From NCBI GenBank assembly GCA_019096195.1, contig JAGTXK010000055.1, positions 2,294,001-2,358,000 on the forward strand: a stretch of 64,000 nt of DNA, given 5' to 3'. Origin of the DNA: Boletus sp. NGJ. Taxonomy: Eukaryota; Basidiomycota; Agaricomycetes; Boletales; Boletaceae. This document shows, piece by piece, positions 25,209-37,912 of this stretch (within the stretch, counting starts at the first letter, position 1; every line of letters begins with the position of its first letter). A program made the translations under genes and the position numbers. The notes beneath the pieces are model-generated. The model was not told where the DNA came from, did no database searches, and saw nothing but the letters and a program-made list of their open reading frames with translations.

Positions 25209-26286
25209 ATGCCCCCCAAAGGCGGTAACGCAAAGAAAGAGAGCGGCCGTGCTAAAAAGGCAGAGAACGAAGCCAAGAAGCAAGGGGCGGCTGCGGCTGA
25301 AAAGGTAAAGTCTCATTGCCACTACTCGTCTCCAACCAGTTCATCTGTCCCGACCTAAGGAACGCAAGGAGACTGAGAAGTGGACTGAAGGTTCCAAGTC
25401 AAGCAAATCCAAGGAGGAGCGAGAGGCGAAGCGTCGTGAGGATCTGGCGCGCAAGGCCGAGAATGCACGTTTGCTTGCAGAGGAGGAGGCAGCTGCGCCA
25501 CCAAAGACCAAAACCGCTCCCAAGGCTGGGGGAAAGAAGGCTGCAAAGGCTGTTATGCCCGCGGGTCCTGGCGCAATTGCTGCGGGCGGGGTTCAGGAGA
25601 AGGAACTGCCAGCGGAGAAGTCCAAGGATACTCCCCCGGAGGAGGTGGAAAGCTACGCGGCGACTGGGATCGACAATGCACTTGATCTTCTTGAAGTCGT
25701 CACTGCAAAGATGGACAAGGCGAGTGTTGGCCAGCAGGCTGCTGGGATAGAAAGGCATCCAGAGGTTTGTTCTCGTTCATATCTGTCACACACATGCTCA
25801 TTCGCTTCGTGCTGTAGCGGAGGTTCAAGGTTTGTTCAGCTCTAGATTATATACCATCCGAAATCCTCAGGTAAGGTACAGGCAGCTTTCGAGGCTTACA
25901 AAGACAAAGAATTTCCGAATGTCAAAGCCGAAGTGAGCACTAGCCTTACAGTAATCTCGCGGCATTGCGTTGATCACGATTCATTAGCATCCTGGCTTGC
26001 GACTACAGCAATATCTCGTCAGTCGCATATTTGCACCGTTTTCTAATCAGATCTCAAAGTTCGCTAACGATATCAAACCCACAGGATATATTGTACAAGC
26101 AATTCCAGAAGTCTCCGGATAATCCGTAAGCGCCACGACAATTTTGCACCGCCCGGTTGTTAATCATGGATCCACAGGTTTAATCAGGTAACAGTTGCCT
26201 ACGATGCCTCCAAGGATGAGCGGACGCAGGCCCTCAAAGAAAGACAGGATGCGGTGCAGAAGATGATGCGGGTTGAATTGGATTGA
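25209..26286 (+). CDS. LSO2: CCDC124/Lso2 family ribosome-associated protein
   Basis: Lso2 and human CCDC124 bind idle 80S ribosomes and help translation restart after starvation. The start at 25209 gives a basic N-terminus MPPKGGNAKKES. A long charged coiled-coil follows (KSSKSKEEREAKREDLARKA, then ENARLLAEEEAA), then an Ala/Lys/Pro linker, a helical block ATGIDNALDLLEVV, and the family's conserved C-terminal block: RHPERRFKAAFEAYKDKEFP, HPGLRLQQYLDILYKQFQKS and PDNPFNQ. Here it is followed by a further ~30 residues (VTVAYDASKDERTQALKERQ...VELD) not usual in animals. Six short introns, all phase-consistent. About 235 residues. Confidence 0.88.
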
Positions 26287-26624
26287 TGAGCCTCTTCTGG
26301 GGCTCGACTCTTGTGGTGTTGTTCGATACCATCATTTGATATTCGCACACCAGACCTTGAAATGGAACAGAGCGCGCCTAGGTCTTCTAAAGCAATCCAG
26401 AACGCATGCCAACACCGCACCTTTGAACCCTGTTCTCAGTGGATGGTCACACATGTACAGGGACTACGGAAAAGTACGACAGGTGACACAGCCAAGTTGC
26501 CGCAGCGTCTCGTACTTAGAACATGGGGCGGTGCATATTGGTGTGCATTATGTAAGCACCGGGCGACTGTATAAGACGGATACCACGACCGTAACCATCC
26601 AAGGCAGCAAACGAGCTTACTGCC

Positions 26625-27385
26625 ATGCCTTCGATATCCATCATCTCCGTCGACTCACCCCCACATATACATATGCACCCAAAAAAACCAGAGCCAACAA
26701 ACACCCTTCTGATCACCCAGGTTCCTGGAGACTTTTTCCAAACCGTGATTCTAGAAGCACTCCGCGATTTCTTTGCTCTGTACGGCGAGATCAACCAATG
26801 GGTACCACTATCGTGCTTTTCACGTATAATCGTCGTTTACTACAACGAAGACTCGGCAGAGCAAGCGAAGCTGAACTGTGATCCACTGATTATCCAACCG
26901 AGCTATGGGTGAGTACGAAATTTTGTTGTCATCGTTCATCCGCCCATCCGATTTTCAGTTCCCCGACTACTCTCCGGGTCTTCCGGGCTGACCGGAGTCC
27001 ATTATTTACTCGCTCGCCACCATCCGATGATAATTTCTTGAGACCTCCGCCAGTGGAGAAGAATTTCTTGATTTCCCCTCCGGGATCACCTCCAGTAGGT
27101 TGGGAGCCCATTCGGGAGGACCCACCGAATAGGGAGACATTGGCGGAAGATCTGATGGCTGCGTTGAGGAAACTCCAACTCAGAGAGCGGCACGGGAACA
27201 GAGAGGTATTACTAGAGCCGGAGGAGGGCGTTGGCGTTGGCGTGTACGTGGAAGATGCTGATGGATCTGATAGCGAGGAAGATGACGACGAGTTGGATTG
27301 GGAGTATGGGACCCCTTCTCCGGCACGTTTGAGATGGAAGCCTGCACCTACCGCTATGCCTCCAATGCCTCTCACGCTGCGGTGA
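26625..27385 (+). CDS. RCN1: Calcipressin (regulator of calcineurin, RCAN/Rcn1)
   Basis: Binds and tunes calcineurin (Ca2+/calmodulin phosphatase). Start at 26625 (MPSISIISVDS). An RRM-like domain (NTLLITQVPGDFF, ALRDFFALYGEI, RIIVVYYNEDSAEQAK) is followed, after one intron (about 26909-26958), by the family signature FLISPPGSPPVGWEP, which carries the phosphorylated SP repeat. A helical stretch (LAEDLMAALRKLQLRER) and an acidic run (DSEEDDDELDWEYG) come next. The stop at 27383-27385 follows PLTLR. A longer alternative using a 3' exon near 27551 would need a splice across that stop and was not adopted. About 236 residues. Confidence 0.88.
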
Positions 27386-28111
27386 CATCGGTGAGTGGAC
27401 TCTCTTGTATCCTTTTTTCAAGGATGATACCTATCAGACCTGTTCCGAGCATTTGGCTGCGGAAAATTGAATTGCCTTTATATTTCCTGATCAATCATTC
27501 CCGAGTTCGTGTGGATTGTGTGCTCACCGCTGACTTGTTTGTTTTTGCAGGTGATATTTATGTACCCTTGGTTTGGACCACTTGTGACGCCGCTTCGTAG
27601 CCAAGACGAAGTTGCTTGTCAGGCTTTCTCATTTCGCTTTGCATGGACCATGGTTGTATTGTTTTCAAGTTTATAGGTGTTTAGACGCACCAGTATCCTC
27701 ATCATCATGTACTTACAAGTAGCAAGATTCGTCCACTCCCGCTGAATGGCAAGTTTGTCTTAGTGCCATCACGAGGTGCCTCTACATGATGTGGAAGTCA
27801 GACGTTCAGTGGTATCCCCTGCTGTCGCGGAGCTCGGCTACCGTCGCTCAAAGTCTCGACCAGCGCTCCATTCTGCTGGCCTACACAGCCACAGTACGTA
27901 CGGGTGACCAAAAATAGCTGTTGTTCATTAGGCGAAGTTTATTGTTCCTTGTCGTATTGTTCTCTTCGTTGAGCAGCAACCAAGGCCCTTCTTTATTCTC
28001 CAATTCAACAAAAAGCATGTCTTCAGAGCCCCATCTCACCCACAGGAGCGCGCTGCTCTTTCCTTCTTCTCTTTCTCTCACACGTTCACTACTCTCTTTC
28101 ATTCGCTCGAC
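27386..28111. other. Intergenic, promoter of the furin-repeat gene
   Basis: 726 bases without a supported frame. The right part is C/T-rich (27960-28110), as expected for a fungal leader. Confidence 0.4.
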
Positions 28112-31003
28112 ATGATTTTGAGCGTCCTTGCCATCTCTCTTGTCTTTGGCGCGTCTGTAGGTGAGAGCCATAGATTAGCTGCTCTGGTGTCCATCCGTTA
28201 ACACTCCCCTAAGCCGCGCAATCTCCTTCTGTCGTCTGCGTTGCTGGTCAATGCCTTGAGGGTTATTCGAATACCACTAGTAAGTTCTCCGTGCACTAGA
28301 GTTCCGTTGTTCAGTTTGCGCTTCCAGTTGGTAGCACCCTGTCAGCATCAGGACAGTCCACTGCAGTGCTTTTGCTTCCCGGGCAATATGACTCTTCGAC
28401 GAACCCACAACTTCTCCATGACCTTTTAACGTCCCCTTCGGCGTCCTTGTCTCAATCAGCTGGATTCGCGAACTCGAGTTCACAATCATCCGTCTCATTA
28501 CCCCTTACGGTGGCACTTCAGCCAGGCATTGCCGTCTACCCGCACGCACTCTACTCTGGTCAAGGATCCTATACCGCTCTGCCAACTTCTCCGGTCGCGA
28601 ACGCATCTACATTAGGCGCATCGTCATTGGCACTTTCTGGAAACGTCTGGGCAGAGGTTTCTGCAGGCAGCAACAGCCGAGTCATCCTCTGGAATTCGAT
28701 CCCCGATGTCAGCCAACTGCCTCAGACTGCTCTCGGTTCCCTCTCTCTTTTGAACTTGCAGTCTACCGCGTGTTCTCCACCCTGCTCTGGTAATGGTGTT
28801 TGCTCTGCCTCGGGCACTTGCACATGCCCAACTGGATTCAATGGAACTTCCTGCGAGTCGTGCGCCACTGGATATTTTGGACCGACATGTAAAGCTTGTC
28901 CTTCAGGCTGCACCACCTGCAACGATGGTATGACCGGCACTGGCATCTGTCGTGCTCCGACCGTGACAAATCCCCCATCGAGCTGTAACTGCTTAAATGG
29001 GCAATGTGGTGCCAATGGGCAATGTACTTGTCTTCCAGGCTGGACCTCTGCATCGAATGGTACCCTGTGTGCTGCGTGTGTGTCTGGCTTCTTCCTTAAT
29101 TCCAGCGGGAATTGTGAAAGTGAGTAGGTTTGTAGCGCCTGGCGTGACGCATGTTTTGACCCTCGCCACAGTTTGTTCGCTTGGTTGCGCTGAATGTGCA
29201 AATGGATCTGGCGACTGTATATCTTGCAAGTCTGGTTATACTCAAGACACTAGTGACCGTACGCTCTGTGACGCTGTTCAACAACAGACGTCCAGCGGGA
29301 CTACGTGCCCTTCAAGTAGCTACAGCGCTGGGTCTTCTTGCGAACTCTGTGCTCCCGAGTGTCAGACGTGCACTGGATCCACGTCGAGCAATTGTGTTAT
29401 TTGCGCCTCCGGCACTTACTCATTCAACGGTACTTGCGTACAAACGAACAGCGGCGGTGTCTGCGAAGGTTCATCTCTTATCGGCAATAACAACAAGCAT
29501 GAGTGTGACAGTAAGTGCCGTACTTATTTGCTCTTAGATCTTGCTGAACCGGCTTCCACAGGTTGTGGGCCAAAGTGCACTTCGTGCCAAATTCCAAATT
29601 TCAGCGCTGCGTCGACAATCAACCAGGCTCAGTGCACTGGTTGCTTGCCTGGCTATGTTCTTTATCAGGGGGCCTGCGTACAAAGTTGCCCTTCGGGCAC
29701 CTTCCTATCTCCCACGGATAACCTCACTTGTACCGGTTCGTAATGTGGGATCGTAATTCTTGTGCATGTTCACTTATCCTTGCTACAGCATGCTCTTCGT
29801 CCTGTAGTAGCTGCTCCGGAAGCGCTAATTACTGCCTGACCTGTAGTAATGGTCTGCTCGCTTCTGGCGGTTCCTGTGTCACCTCATGTCCGTCGAACAC
29901 GTTCAGTTCATCCGGTACTTGTCTCACATGTCACCCGGATTGCGCATCGTGTTCCGGTGGATCCTTCAATCAATGCACGAGTTGCAACAAGAATCTCCCG
30001 GTCCCCACGAACGGTCGTTGCCTAGCTACCTGTAGCCAGAACCAGTACTTCGACCCCACCTCATCTACATGCCAGTCATGTGATGGGAACTGCGCCAGTT
30101 GCTCGGGTTCAGGTCCAAATAATTGCCTCGCCTGTTCAAGCTCCAGCCAAGTCCTCCGCGGCGGAACCTGTGTTGCTGCGAATTGCAGTAGCGGAACCAA
30201 TGTTGTCCCGGGTCTTGGTGCATGTCTCGCTGAACTCGTTCTCGTTCCCTCTTCTACTTCAGGGCTCGCCTCTTCCATCTATCTCGGGTATCACGACGCC
30301 GACAAGCACGACGACGCAAGCTTTGCCGTGGTGGGAGATTCTCCTCATGGCGCTCGGTTGTGCGTTTATTTTCATTGCGTTCTTGTACTGCTGGCGCCGT
30401 CGTGCACGGAAACAACGCGCCAAGAAGACGGCAGCCTTCGCGTCCGCCAAAGCCCTCGACCACAAGTCTAACTGGAGATTGCGTTTGATGCGTTTCGGCG
30501 AAAGGCTGTTTGGACGCTCGCCAAGCCAGCCTCCTCCGCACTCCGAGGAGATTGCACTGTGGAAACTGCGTGCTGCAGAGGAGGCACGACACAATCAGGA
30601 GCTGGAGAAGGTCATGGAGGCGTACGGGTTCTCGAGGTCAAGTTCCCCGCACGAGTCCAAGCGGATGGAGTCGCATGACCACGAATCATACCGTTCGCAG
30701 CGGTTATCTGGGGGCTCTTTGTACACCGAAGTGATCGGGATGCCACGGCGTGGGCCTGAACCCCGACAACCTGTGAAGACGAATCCGCTGACCTCGCGAT
30801 TTTCCTCGACCACTGTCGGCTCTTCGGTGCACAAGAAGCCGAGCTTGATGAGACGGGAACCATTTCCGCCCAAGGCGCAGACGGATGCTGAGACATATGC
30901 CGCCTCCGTTCGACAGTCACCCCAAGCGAAAGCGAGTGGGCAATCACGCCGGGTAACGCCAACGAACACGGGCGGATCAAACAACCCCTTCGTACATAAA
31001 TGA
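28112..31003 (+). CDS. Cys-rich furin-like/EGF-like repeat membrane protein
   Basis: A predicted type I cell-surface protein. The start at 28112 gives a signal peptide (MILSVLAISLVFGASV) split from the body by an intron. A second small exon carries VVCVAGQCLEGYSNTT. After a ~110-residue Ser/Ala-rich region there is an EGF-like module (CSPPCSGNGVCSASGTCTCP) and about a dozen furin-like Cys repeats (CKACPSGCTTCNDG, CSLGCAECANGSGDC, CAPECQTCTGSTSSNC, CSSSCSSCSGSANYC, CHPDCASCSGGSFNQC, CDGNCASCSGSGPNNC). One transmembrane helix follows (WWEILLMALGCAFIFIAFLY), then a basic cytosolic tail of ~200 residues with Ser/Pro-rich ends (PFVHK). At least six introns. The architecture resembles animal receptor ectodomains, but no kinase follows. 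Ligand and role unknown. Confidence 0.85.
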
Positions 31004-31481
31004 AACGGTTGCCATTAAATTCACAGACATTTTATGAGCGTCTTCCCGCACGACGCAAATAGATGGGATTTGTTACAATGATTGATGCACTTTTCGTCGA
31101 CACGGTTTCCCCTTGCAACTGTATCCATTGTCCTACTGCATTATATACTGGTAGTATAGTAGCTAATTGTAGCGTGGCACAAGTTACGTATATTGAACGT
31201 GCCTGCAATGGAATGTATGAGATCGGGTGGCAGATGGCGGCGGTTGTCTATCCTTGGTCGTGTCCTGGACCGAGCCTACATTTTGATCAACCCACGTGCA
31301 TGTGCACAGGACCCAAGGACACAATTTATCAATAAATCCGGGCATGCCTACACCCTAACGGCGTCCCAACCCTCCTGTAATGGTCAAGCGTCGACTCTTT
31401 TAAGCATGATCAGAACGCCGAACTTCGCCACACGAATCCCCCTCCCCCCTCCTGGCTCTCCATCACTCCCCTAGAGACGTG
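31004..31481. other. Intergenic, no gene
   Basis: 478 bases with no supported frame, between the furin-repeat gene and the phosphatase. Confidence 0.4.
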
Positions 31482-32995
31482 ATGATTATGTCCGTTGGCT
31501 CTGTGGTGGGCGGACTGGCCCAGCCCTCGTCCTCCCAGGTATCGTATGACGACATCCCTGGCTCCATCTGCGGACCTGAAGATGGCCCCTGGCCACGCTC
31601 GTTCACGCGTCTTGGAACATCCGAAGCTTGGGCACAGCTTGCGCAAGCATCCGATCCGCAGAGTATGTCCTACGGCCATTGCGGACGGTGGCGTGCAGAT
31701 GCAGTCAACTTTCAACCGTTCTCTCGGACGAGGAGCCAGGATCGGTATGCGATGCAGCAACTCGATATTGGTGGGCGGACGTGGACGTTTACGGCTGTGT
31801 TTGATGGTAAGTCATCCTTTTTTTTTTTTCTCTCTTCTTTTCTTGGGATGGACCTGACGGGTTGTCATTCGCAGGGCATCTCGGTGACGCGACCGTGGAA
31901 CATGCGGCGTATCACATGCCCATAATCGTACGAGAGTTTCTCGAGGACATAACGCTGAAGCATCGTGGGCGCGCCGTCCCACCGCCGCTTATCGCGGACA
32001 TGTTCAGCAGTGCCATTCGTTCGTTTGATGATGCCATTGCCAACGACGTCTTGGATTTATTTTCGGGCGGATTGCAGTCGGTCAGGGATATGCCGGACGA
32101 GGAGATCTACGCTATCCTCAACGATCATGCGACGGGCGGGCAAAACTTCAAAAAGGCACGACTGTGCATGTATGGCACTACTGCGCTTGTCGCACTTGTC
32201 GACCCTGACCATGAAAATCTGTGGTTGGCTAATCTTGGCGACTGTCAAGGAGGTAGGAACGGAAGGTTCTCTCTTTAATCGCTCGCTGGCTCATGTTGTT
32301 TGTGATCAGTCATGATCTCAGAGACCAAGCACCGGACGTGGAATTTCGAGATTTTGACCACAAGTCACAATGGCACCAACAAATGCGAGGTTGCACGCGT
32401 GGAGAGCGAACATCCGGGAGAGCCCGAATGCGTTGTCGACGGCCGCGTTCTCGGTACCATCGCCCCTTTTCGTTGTTAGTTAGGGTTTTCAAATCAGGGC
32501 TTTTTCGGCCTGTTGCGTTTCTACTGTAACACGCTTACGTCTGATCGGCTTTTGTTACTTTCAGGTATTGGCGACACGCCGTTCAAGCAACCGCCCGAGT
32601 TCACAAGGCGCATCCTATACAACCTCTTCCCTGGCAGTCACGACATGTCTCCATGGGAGGAGTTCCTCGTTAAGAACTTTACACCGCCTTACATATCTGC
32701 CATGCCCGAGGTGACGCATTATCCGCTCGATGCGTCGCAAAAGGGTCTGCGGAAATACCTCGTGTTGTCTTCCGACGGGTTTACGGATATCTGTGGCAAA
32801 GGTCAACAGAGCGTGATCGAGCGGTGGTTGGAATGCGTGGAAACGCGAAAAGGGTGCTCCGAGACAGATAATATGGCTTTACAGTTACTCTGGCATGGGC
32901 TTGGAGGGGACTTGGTGGGGGTGTCCCAGGTGTTGACGTTGGATTTGGACGTACCTTGGCTAGATGACATTTCGATCGTCGTACAGTCTCTGTAG
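31482..32995 (+). CDS. PP2C-type Ser/Thr phosphatase (PDH phosphatase-like)
   Basis: A metal-dependent phosphatase. The ATG at 31482 (MIMSVGSVVGG) opens a frame with SRTRSQDRYA, then TFTAVFDG joined over an intron to HLGD (motif DGH), TTALVALVD, LWLANLGDCQG (the usual GDSR site, here GDC-Q), SIGDTPFKQPPE, LVLSSDGFTDI (metal-binding DG) and VPWLDDISIVVQSL (final DD). The metal-ligand aspartates are therefore present. The spacing, with a long insert (EEIYAILNDHATGG), resembles the pyruvate dehydrogenase phosphatase subgroup, but no clear mitochondrial presequence is seen. Three introns; the third must use a GTTAGG donor to keep the frame. About 430 residues. Confidence 0.86.
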
Positions 32996-33161
32996 AGATC
33001 TTTGGGATACCACGCTACTAACCTAGTATATATGTACTAGTTGATATCGTCGATTGTACATGCATGCCTTGTGACTGTTTGTTTGTCTCTAAAAGTGCTC
33101 GCCAAACAAGGCAGCGCCTAACTTCTCACCCTGATCTTCAAGACACCGACATCGCTTGAGA

Positions 33162-36100
33162 ATGTATCGGAGGGATGTCATGCCAATTGATGGCACCGAA
33201 TACACAACCCCTACCTCCCTGAAACACCATCGCGAACGTTCCAACAGCCTTGTCTCCGACAACCGTTTCGACCTACCGAGCGCGACAGGCAAAAAGAGAA
33301 AGGCGCAGTACATTCCCGAGGAAGATGGGGCCGTATACGGTGCATCTCGATTCGGTCATTTCGGAGAGTATATGCATCGGAAACGTGCCAAGCTGCAAAT
33401 TCAGAACGCAGGCATGGCGGACACGGAAGCGAGCGATGAGGGGAAGAGCGACATCTTCAAGGGCATCTCCGTATATGTACGTGCGTCTCCGTATTCTACG
33501 CTCGTGTTCTCGGGGATCGTATGTCGACAACAAGGCATGTTATGAATCTAGGTGAACGGCTGGACGAAGCCGTCGGTGCAGGATATCCGGAGACTTCTTC
33601 TGCAACATGGGGGCGTCTTCCAACCGTATCTCGATAAGAAATCGATCGTGTGCGTGCGATTCGTTGTGTTTGGTGGTCGTGGACGTGTGAACACTTTGTC
33701 CCCCCACAGGACCCACGTCGTGACGTGTTCACTCACTGCAGCCAAAGTGAAAGAGTTTAAGCATATGAAGGTGGTCAGGCCTGAGTGGCTACTGGACAGC
33801 GTAGCTGCCGGGTCTCTCCTTCCCTGGACGAATTACATTTTTCGTCCGGGCGATAGATCGGAGCAATCTCAAGGCTCACAGATCGGTCAGGCGACGCTAC
33901 AGTTACGAGCCGCTCAATCGACGTCGCGGGCGTTTACGCCGCAGGCTGGACAGTCGAGTTCAAGTGGAGCTGACGCCGAAGAAGAAGCTGACCAAGAAGT
34001 CAGCACGGAGCCGGGTTCCGAATGGGCTCCACGTCCCCTCTATGTAACAGACCCCGGCAATGAGGAAGACGCTGCGCGCGTTCCCGAGTACGCCGCACGG
34101 CGTTCGAATGAGATGGCTGAACGCGTGATGGCTAATCCTCAGTGGAAGGCGGCGCATACATCCATCGCGCCTGACTTTATCGAAGGCTTCTACAAGAATT
34201 CGCGTTTACACCATTTGTCTACTTGGAAGGCAGAGCTTAAAGGTCTCGTGGCGGAGGCCCAAGAACGTGCGGAGAGTGGCGCGCTGGATGCGCCGCATGA
34301 CGACAGTGACGGGGCCGCCGTTTCTGATGTACGAACAAACTCTGCGAACGAGTTTAGCATGAGAGGCGCAGGGTTTGTTCTTAGGTCTCCTTCCCGAGCC
34401 AAGGGAAAGCAGAAAGCGGAGGACGCCGAGAAGGTGATAATGCACTGCGACTTTGACTGTTTCTTCGTCTCTGCAGGCCTTGTGAGCCGGCCTCAACTTC
34501 GGGGGAAACCCGCGGTGGTTTGCCATTCTCAGGGTAGTCAGGGTGGTGCCTCTAGCACGAGTGAGATCGCTAGTGCGAGCTACGAAGCAAGGGCATTTGG
34601 TATCAAAAACGGAATGAGGTGAGTTTTCTTTTCTATTGTCAAGGTATTGTTTAACAGTGCGTCGTAGTCTGCGACAAGCTCGCCAGTTGTGTCCTGAAGT
34701 GGTCACCATCCCTTACGAGTTTGAGCGGTGAGTCGACCGACTCGATATACGTGTTACATCTTCTTATTCATCTTGAGCCCGCTAGATACAAGTCATTCTC
34801 GCTTCAATTTTATACCATCTTGATGCGCCACGCGGACGATCTTCAAGCCGTGTCTGTTGACGAGGCCCTCATAGACGTGTCCTCAGCCGTCGCTCAGCTG
34901 AGGTCCGCTTCTCCGTTCTCTGCGGACGATTTTGCGGTCACTCTTGCACAGACCATCAGAGATCAACTGAAACAAGCCACCGGATGCGAGGGTATGCATA
35001 CGTATTTTGGGAACAGTTCTCTGTTGATCGTCCCTGCAGTCAGCATCGGTATCGCGGACAACGTCCAGCTCGCCCGTCTTGCCACGCGCCGGGCAAAGCC
35101 CGCGGGATTGTTCCATCTCAAGCACGAAGACGTGGAACGAGTCCTCGAACCGCTCGATATCGACGACCTGCATGGTTTTGGTCATTCCACGCGGCAAAAA
35201 GCACGGGAGAAACTCGGCGCGACGAACCTGGGCGAGCTGATGACACGGAGCAAAGCTCAGCTCTGCGAGGCGCTGGGAAAGGGTACAGGAGAGACACTCT
35301 ACAAGGCTCTCCGCGGCATCGACGATCGGAAACTCGAATCGGACAAACCTCGCAAGTCGGTCTCCTGTGATATCAATGTACGTCTTTTTTTTTTCGAGGG
35401 CGGGTGGGGATTCTGTGGTGTCTAAACGATGCTGATGATATTAGTATGGTATTCGATTCGAGAACAACGAGCAAGCGAAAGAGTTTGTGTATCGCATGGC
35501 AGAGGAAGTGGCCAGACGCCTGGACAGTACCTCTATGCGTGGTCGCTTGCTGTCACTCAAGATTCTGAAACGTGATCCGAGTGCTCCCAAGGAAGCACCA
35601 AAGGTACGACAAGTCCTTCGTTCGATGAAGGGAGAGCTCAAAGTACCGCTAGTTCATGGGTCACGGGCTCTGCGAATCGTTCAACAAGCAGACAGCGTTG
35701 GCGAACGCGCAAGGTCAGGCGACAAGCGACAGCAAGGATATTGGAGACCATGCATGGCGACTACTCGCGGCCTGGGATTTCGACCCGGCAGAACTTCGTG
35801 GGATAGGTATCCATATTCAAAAGTTGGAAAATGGCCGGAACGGAGATGTTGGACAGGCGAAATTGCCCTTCCAGACTGTGGATAGAAGTCGAGCGCCACC
35901 GGAGTCTGAGCTTGATGATACGCCTGAGCTTGTTGTTCAGCCGCCGTCTTCGCAAGGTGAACCCGTAAATGCTGATGCACCTGAACAGAAATACGCGGAC
36001 CAGGTCAGCTTGCCGTCCCTTTCACAAGTCGACATGGAGGTTTTGGAAGCGCTACCAGAAGATATCCGGAAAGAACTGGAAGACGCCTATCGACGTCGAT

Positions 36101-36918
36101 CGCACTCGCCCATGGTCGTCGAGACTGCACCCGTACCCATCGCCTCACCAGCCTCCAGAGTATCAGCAGCAGCCAAGGGTCTAAACGTGAAACGTATCAC
36201 ACAACAGCTCGCACCTAAATCAGGGAGCGGCCTCTCGCCAAAGAAGAGCGTGCTCTTCACGAAACGCGACACGCCTGCGAGTGTATCAGCGGTACGGGTC
36301 TCCGATACCGAGCTACGCAAGTTGGATATCGACCCGGACGTCTTTGCCGCGCTGCCCGTCGACATGCAGCGCGAACAGCTAATCATGGCTCGGAATACCA
36401 AAAAGTGTGGTGCGGTCAGCGAGCGGCGGCTCGTGATCAAAGATACGAGTCGCGCGCCCCGCGAAAAACCTCTTCATGTTCATCAAAAGAGACCGCCACC
36501 GAAAGCACACCGCCCGCGTCCCCCGACGCTGAAACAACAGGGCAAACAAAGAGGGGGGAAACTCTCCTTCACCGAGACGGACGATGTGCAGCGTGTCATT
36601 GAAGCGTGGGTGGAAGGCTTTGAGGAATGCCTTCCGAATCAACGGGATGTGGATTACTTTTGTAAATTTCTTGTGCAGAGCGTGGAGTTTTCCGACGTGG
36701 GTATGGAGAAGACGATTGCTGTGATGAGATGGTGGCTTGTCCTGTTGCGTCGAAGGTGGGGGGCTCACGAGGCAGATCAGTCCGAGGCAAACCAAGCCAC
36801 TCAGCAGGTCACACCGGAAGCGATAGGCAAGGCTTGGTGGAAAGCCTTTCGTGAAGTGAAGGACAGAGTCGACGTGGCTGCGCGCAAGCGCTTCGGAGGA
36901 AGTTTGGCTCTGACGTGA
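33162..36918 (+). CDS. REV1: DNA repair polymerase REV1
   Basis: A Y-family deoxycytidyl transferase and scaffold for translesion synthesis with Pol zeta. First ATG at 33162 (MYRRDVMPIDG). Domains in order: BRCT (SDIFKGISVYVNGWTKPS, RLLLQHGGVFQPYL, THVVTCSLTAAK, VVRPEWLLDS); the pre-catalytic NSRLHHLSTWKAELK; the palm with metal-binding HCDFDCFFVS and VSVDEALIDVS; fingers with ASYEARAFGIKNGM; VSIGIADNVQLARLATRRAK; a helix-hairpin-helix (LDIDDLHGFGHSTRQ); little finger; a UBM-like LPSLSQVDMEVLEALPEDIR; a second one (LDIDPDVFAALPVDMQREQL); and the C-terminal polymerase-interaction domain (VIEAWVEGFEECLPNQRDVD, MRWWLVLLRRRWG). Seven short introns, all keeping frame. About 1,090 residues. Confidence 0.95.
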
Positions 36919-37007
36919 TCGATCATATACCTACATATTCCACGACTATCGTACACTTGATATCTCCTAGTTCACGACACTAACGAGGGCATACCTGTAA
37001 TCGAAAT

Positions 37008-37912
37008 CTATTTATCCCCTCTCGCAAGGAATAGGTCTACTGGACCCCCAACATGCGTTGCCTGTGCGATAATCTCAAATGTAAAATTCTTTAGTCCTGC
37101 CTTCTCGAATGTGGACCGGATTTCCTCCTCCGTAAACCCTCCTTTATGTGGGACGACGTGATCAGAGTGCTTGTGGAATATTTCATGCGTCAACTCTCCA
37201 TGAACAATATCTGAGACGAGCAGCGATCCCCCCGGATTTAAATACGTCGTGACGAGAGACTGTGTCACCTCGTCGATGGAGGTGAGATGATGATAAGCAG
37301 ATGCGCACTGCGAGATGGAGTAGATCAATCACCGCCCCAGGCATAACCTGCGTTGGTATGTACTCACGACGATCACGTCAAATGTCATGCCTTGCAGCTG
37401 CTTCTCGTGTGGGGTGGTACAGATGGCTCTCATTTCTTCGGGCGGGATACCATGATCGCTGACGATCTTGTTGTATCGATCGACCATTCCCTGGCTGATA
37501 TCGACCCCGACGATCGACTTGGGGTCCTCCGCCGCTAATACGCGGGAGATGAGACCTGTCGGCGAAGAAAAAAAATGGTGTGAGCGCCGAGATCACCTCA
37601 AAAAAAAAAAGATAACGAGCAAACGCTTCCCGGTAGCTCACCTGTACCACACGCGAAATCCATCACGGTCGTGATGCCCTGCTTGAACAGCCCGGTGTCC
37701 CTCATCGCTCGTCCGATTTTCTCGGCAGCTTCCTGTGCGCCTGGACGCTCGTCGTACTGGTGCGCTTCTGCGTCAAAGTGGTGTTTGTTGGCTGTCTCGT
37801 AGGCGTCTGCTGTCGCGGAGGGTGGGTGGGTGTGTGGGGTGTGAGGGTCATGATGGTCGTGCGCGTGGAGTGCTTCTCCGTCGTGGAGGGGATCATGGTG
37901 CGCTTGTGACAT
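37008..37912 (-). CDS. SAM-dependent methyltransferase (class I)
   Basis: Start at 37912 (MSQAHHDPLHDG). A His-rich N-terminus (HAHDHHDPHTPHTHPP) could bind metal. The Rossmann methyltransferase fold follows: YETANKHHFDAEA, motif I TTVMDFACGTG (split by an intron), SIVGVDISQGMVDRYNK (acidic ribose-binding Asp), DVIVCASAYHHL, NPGGSLLVSDI and the C-terminal FTEEEIRSTFEKAG and VDLFLARGDK. Two introns. About 260 residues. The substrate cannot be told from sequence; small-molecule methyltransferases of UbiE/type-11 shape are the nearest. Convergent with REV1, with only 90 bases between stops. Confidence 0.85.
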
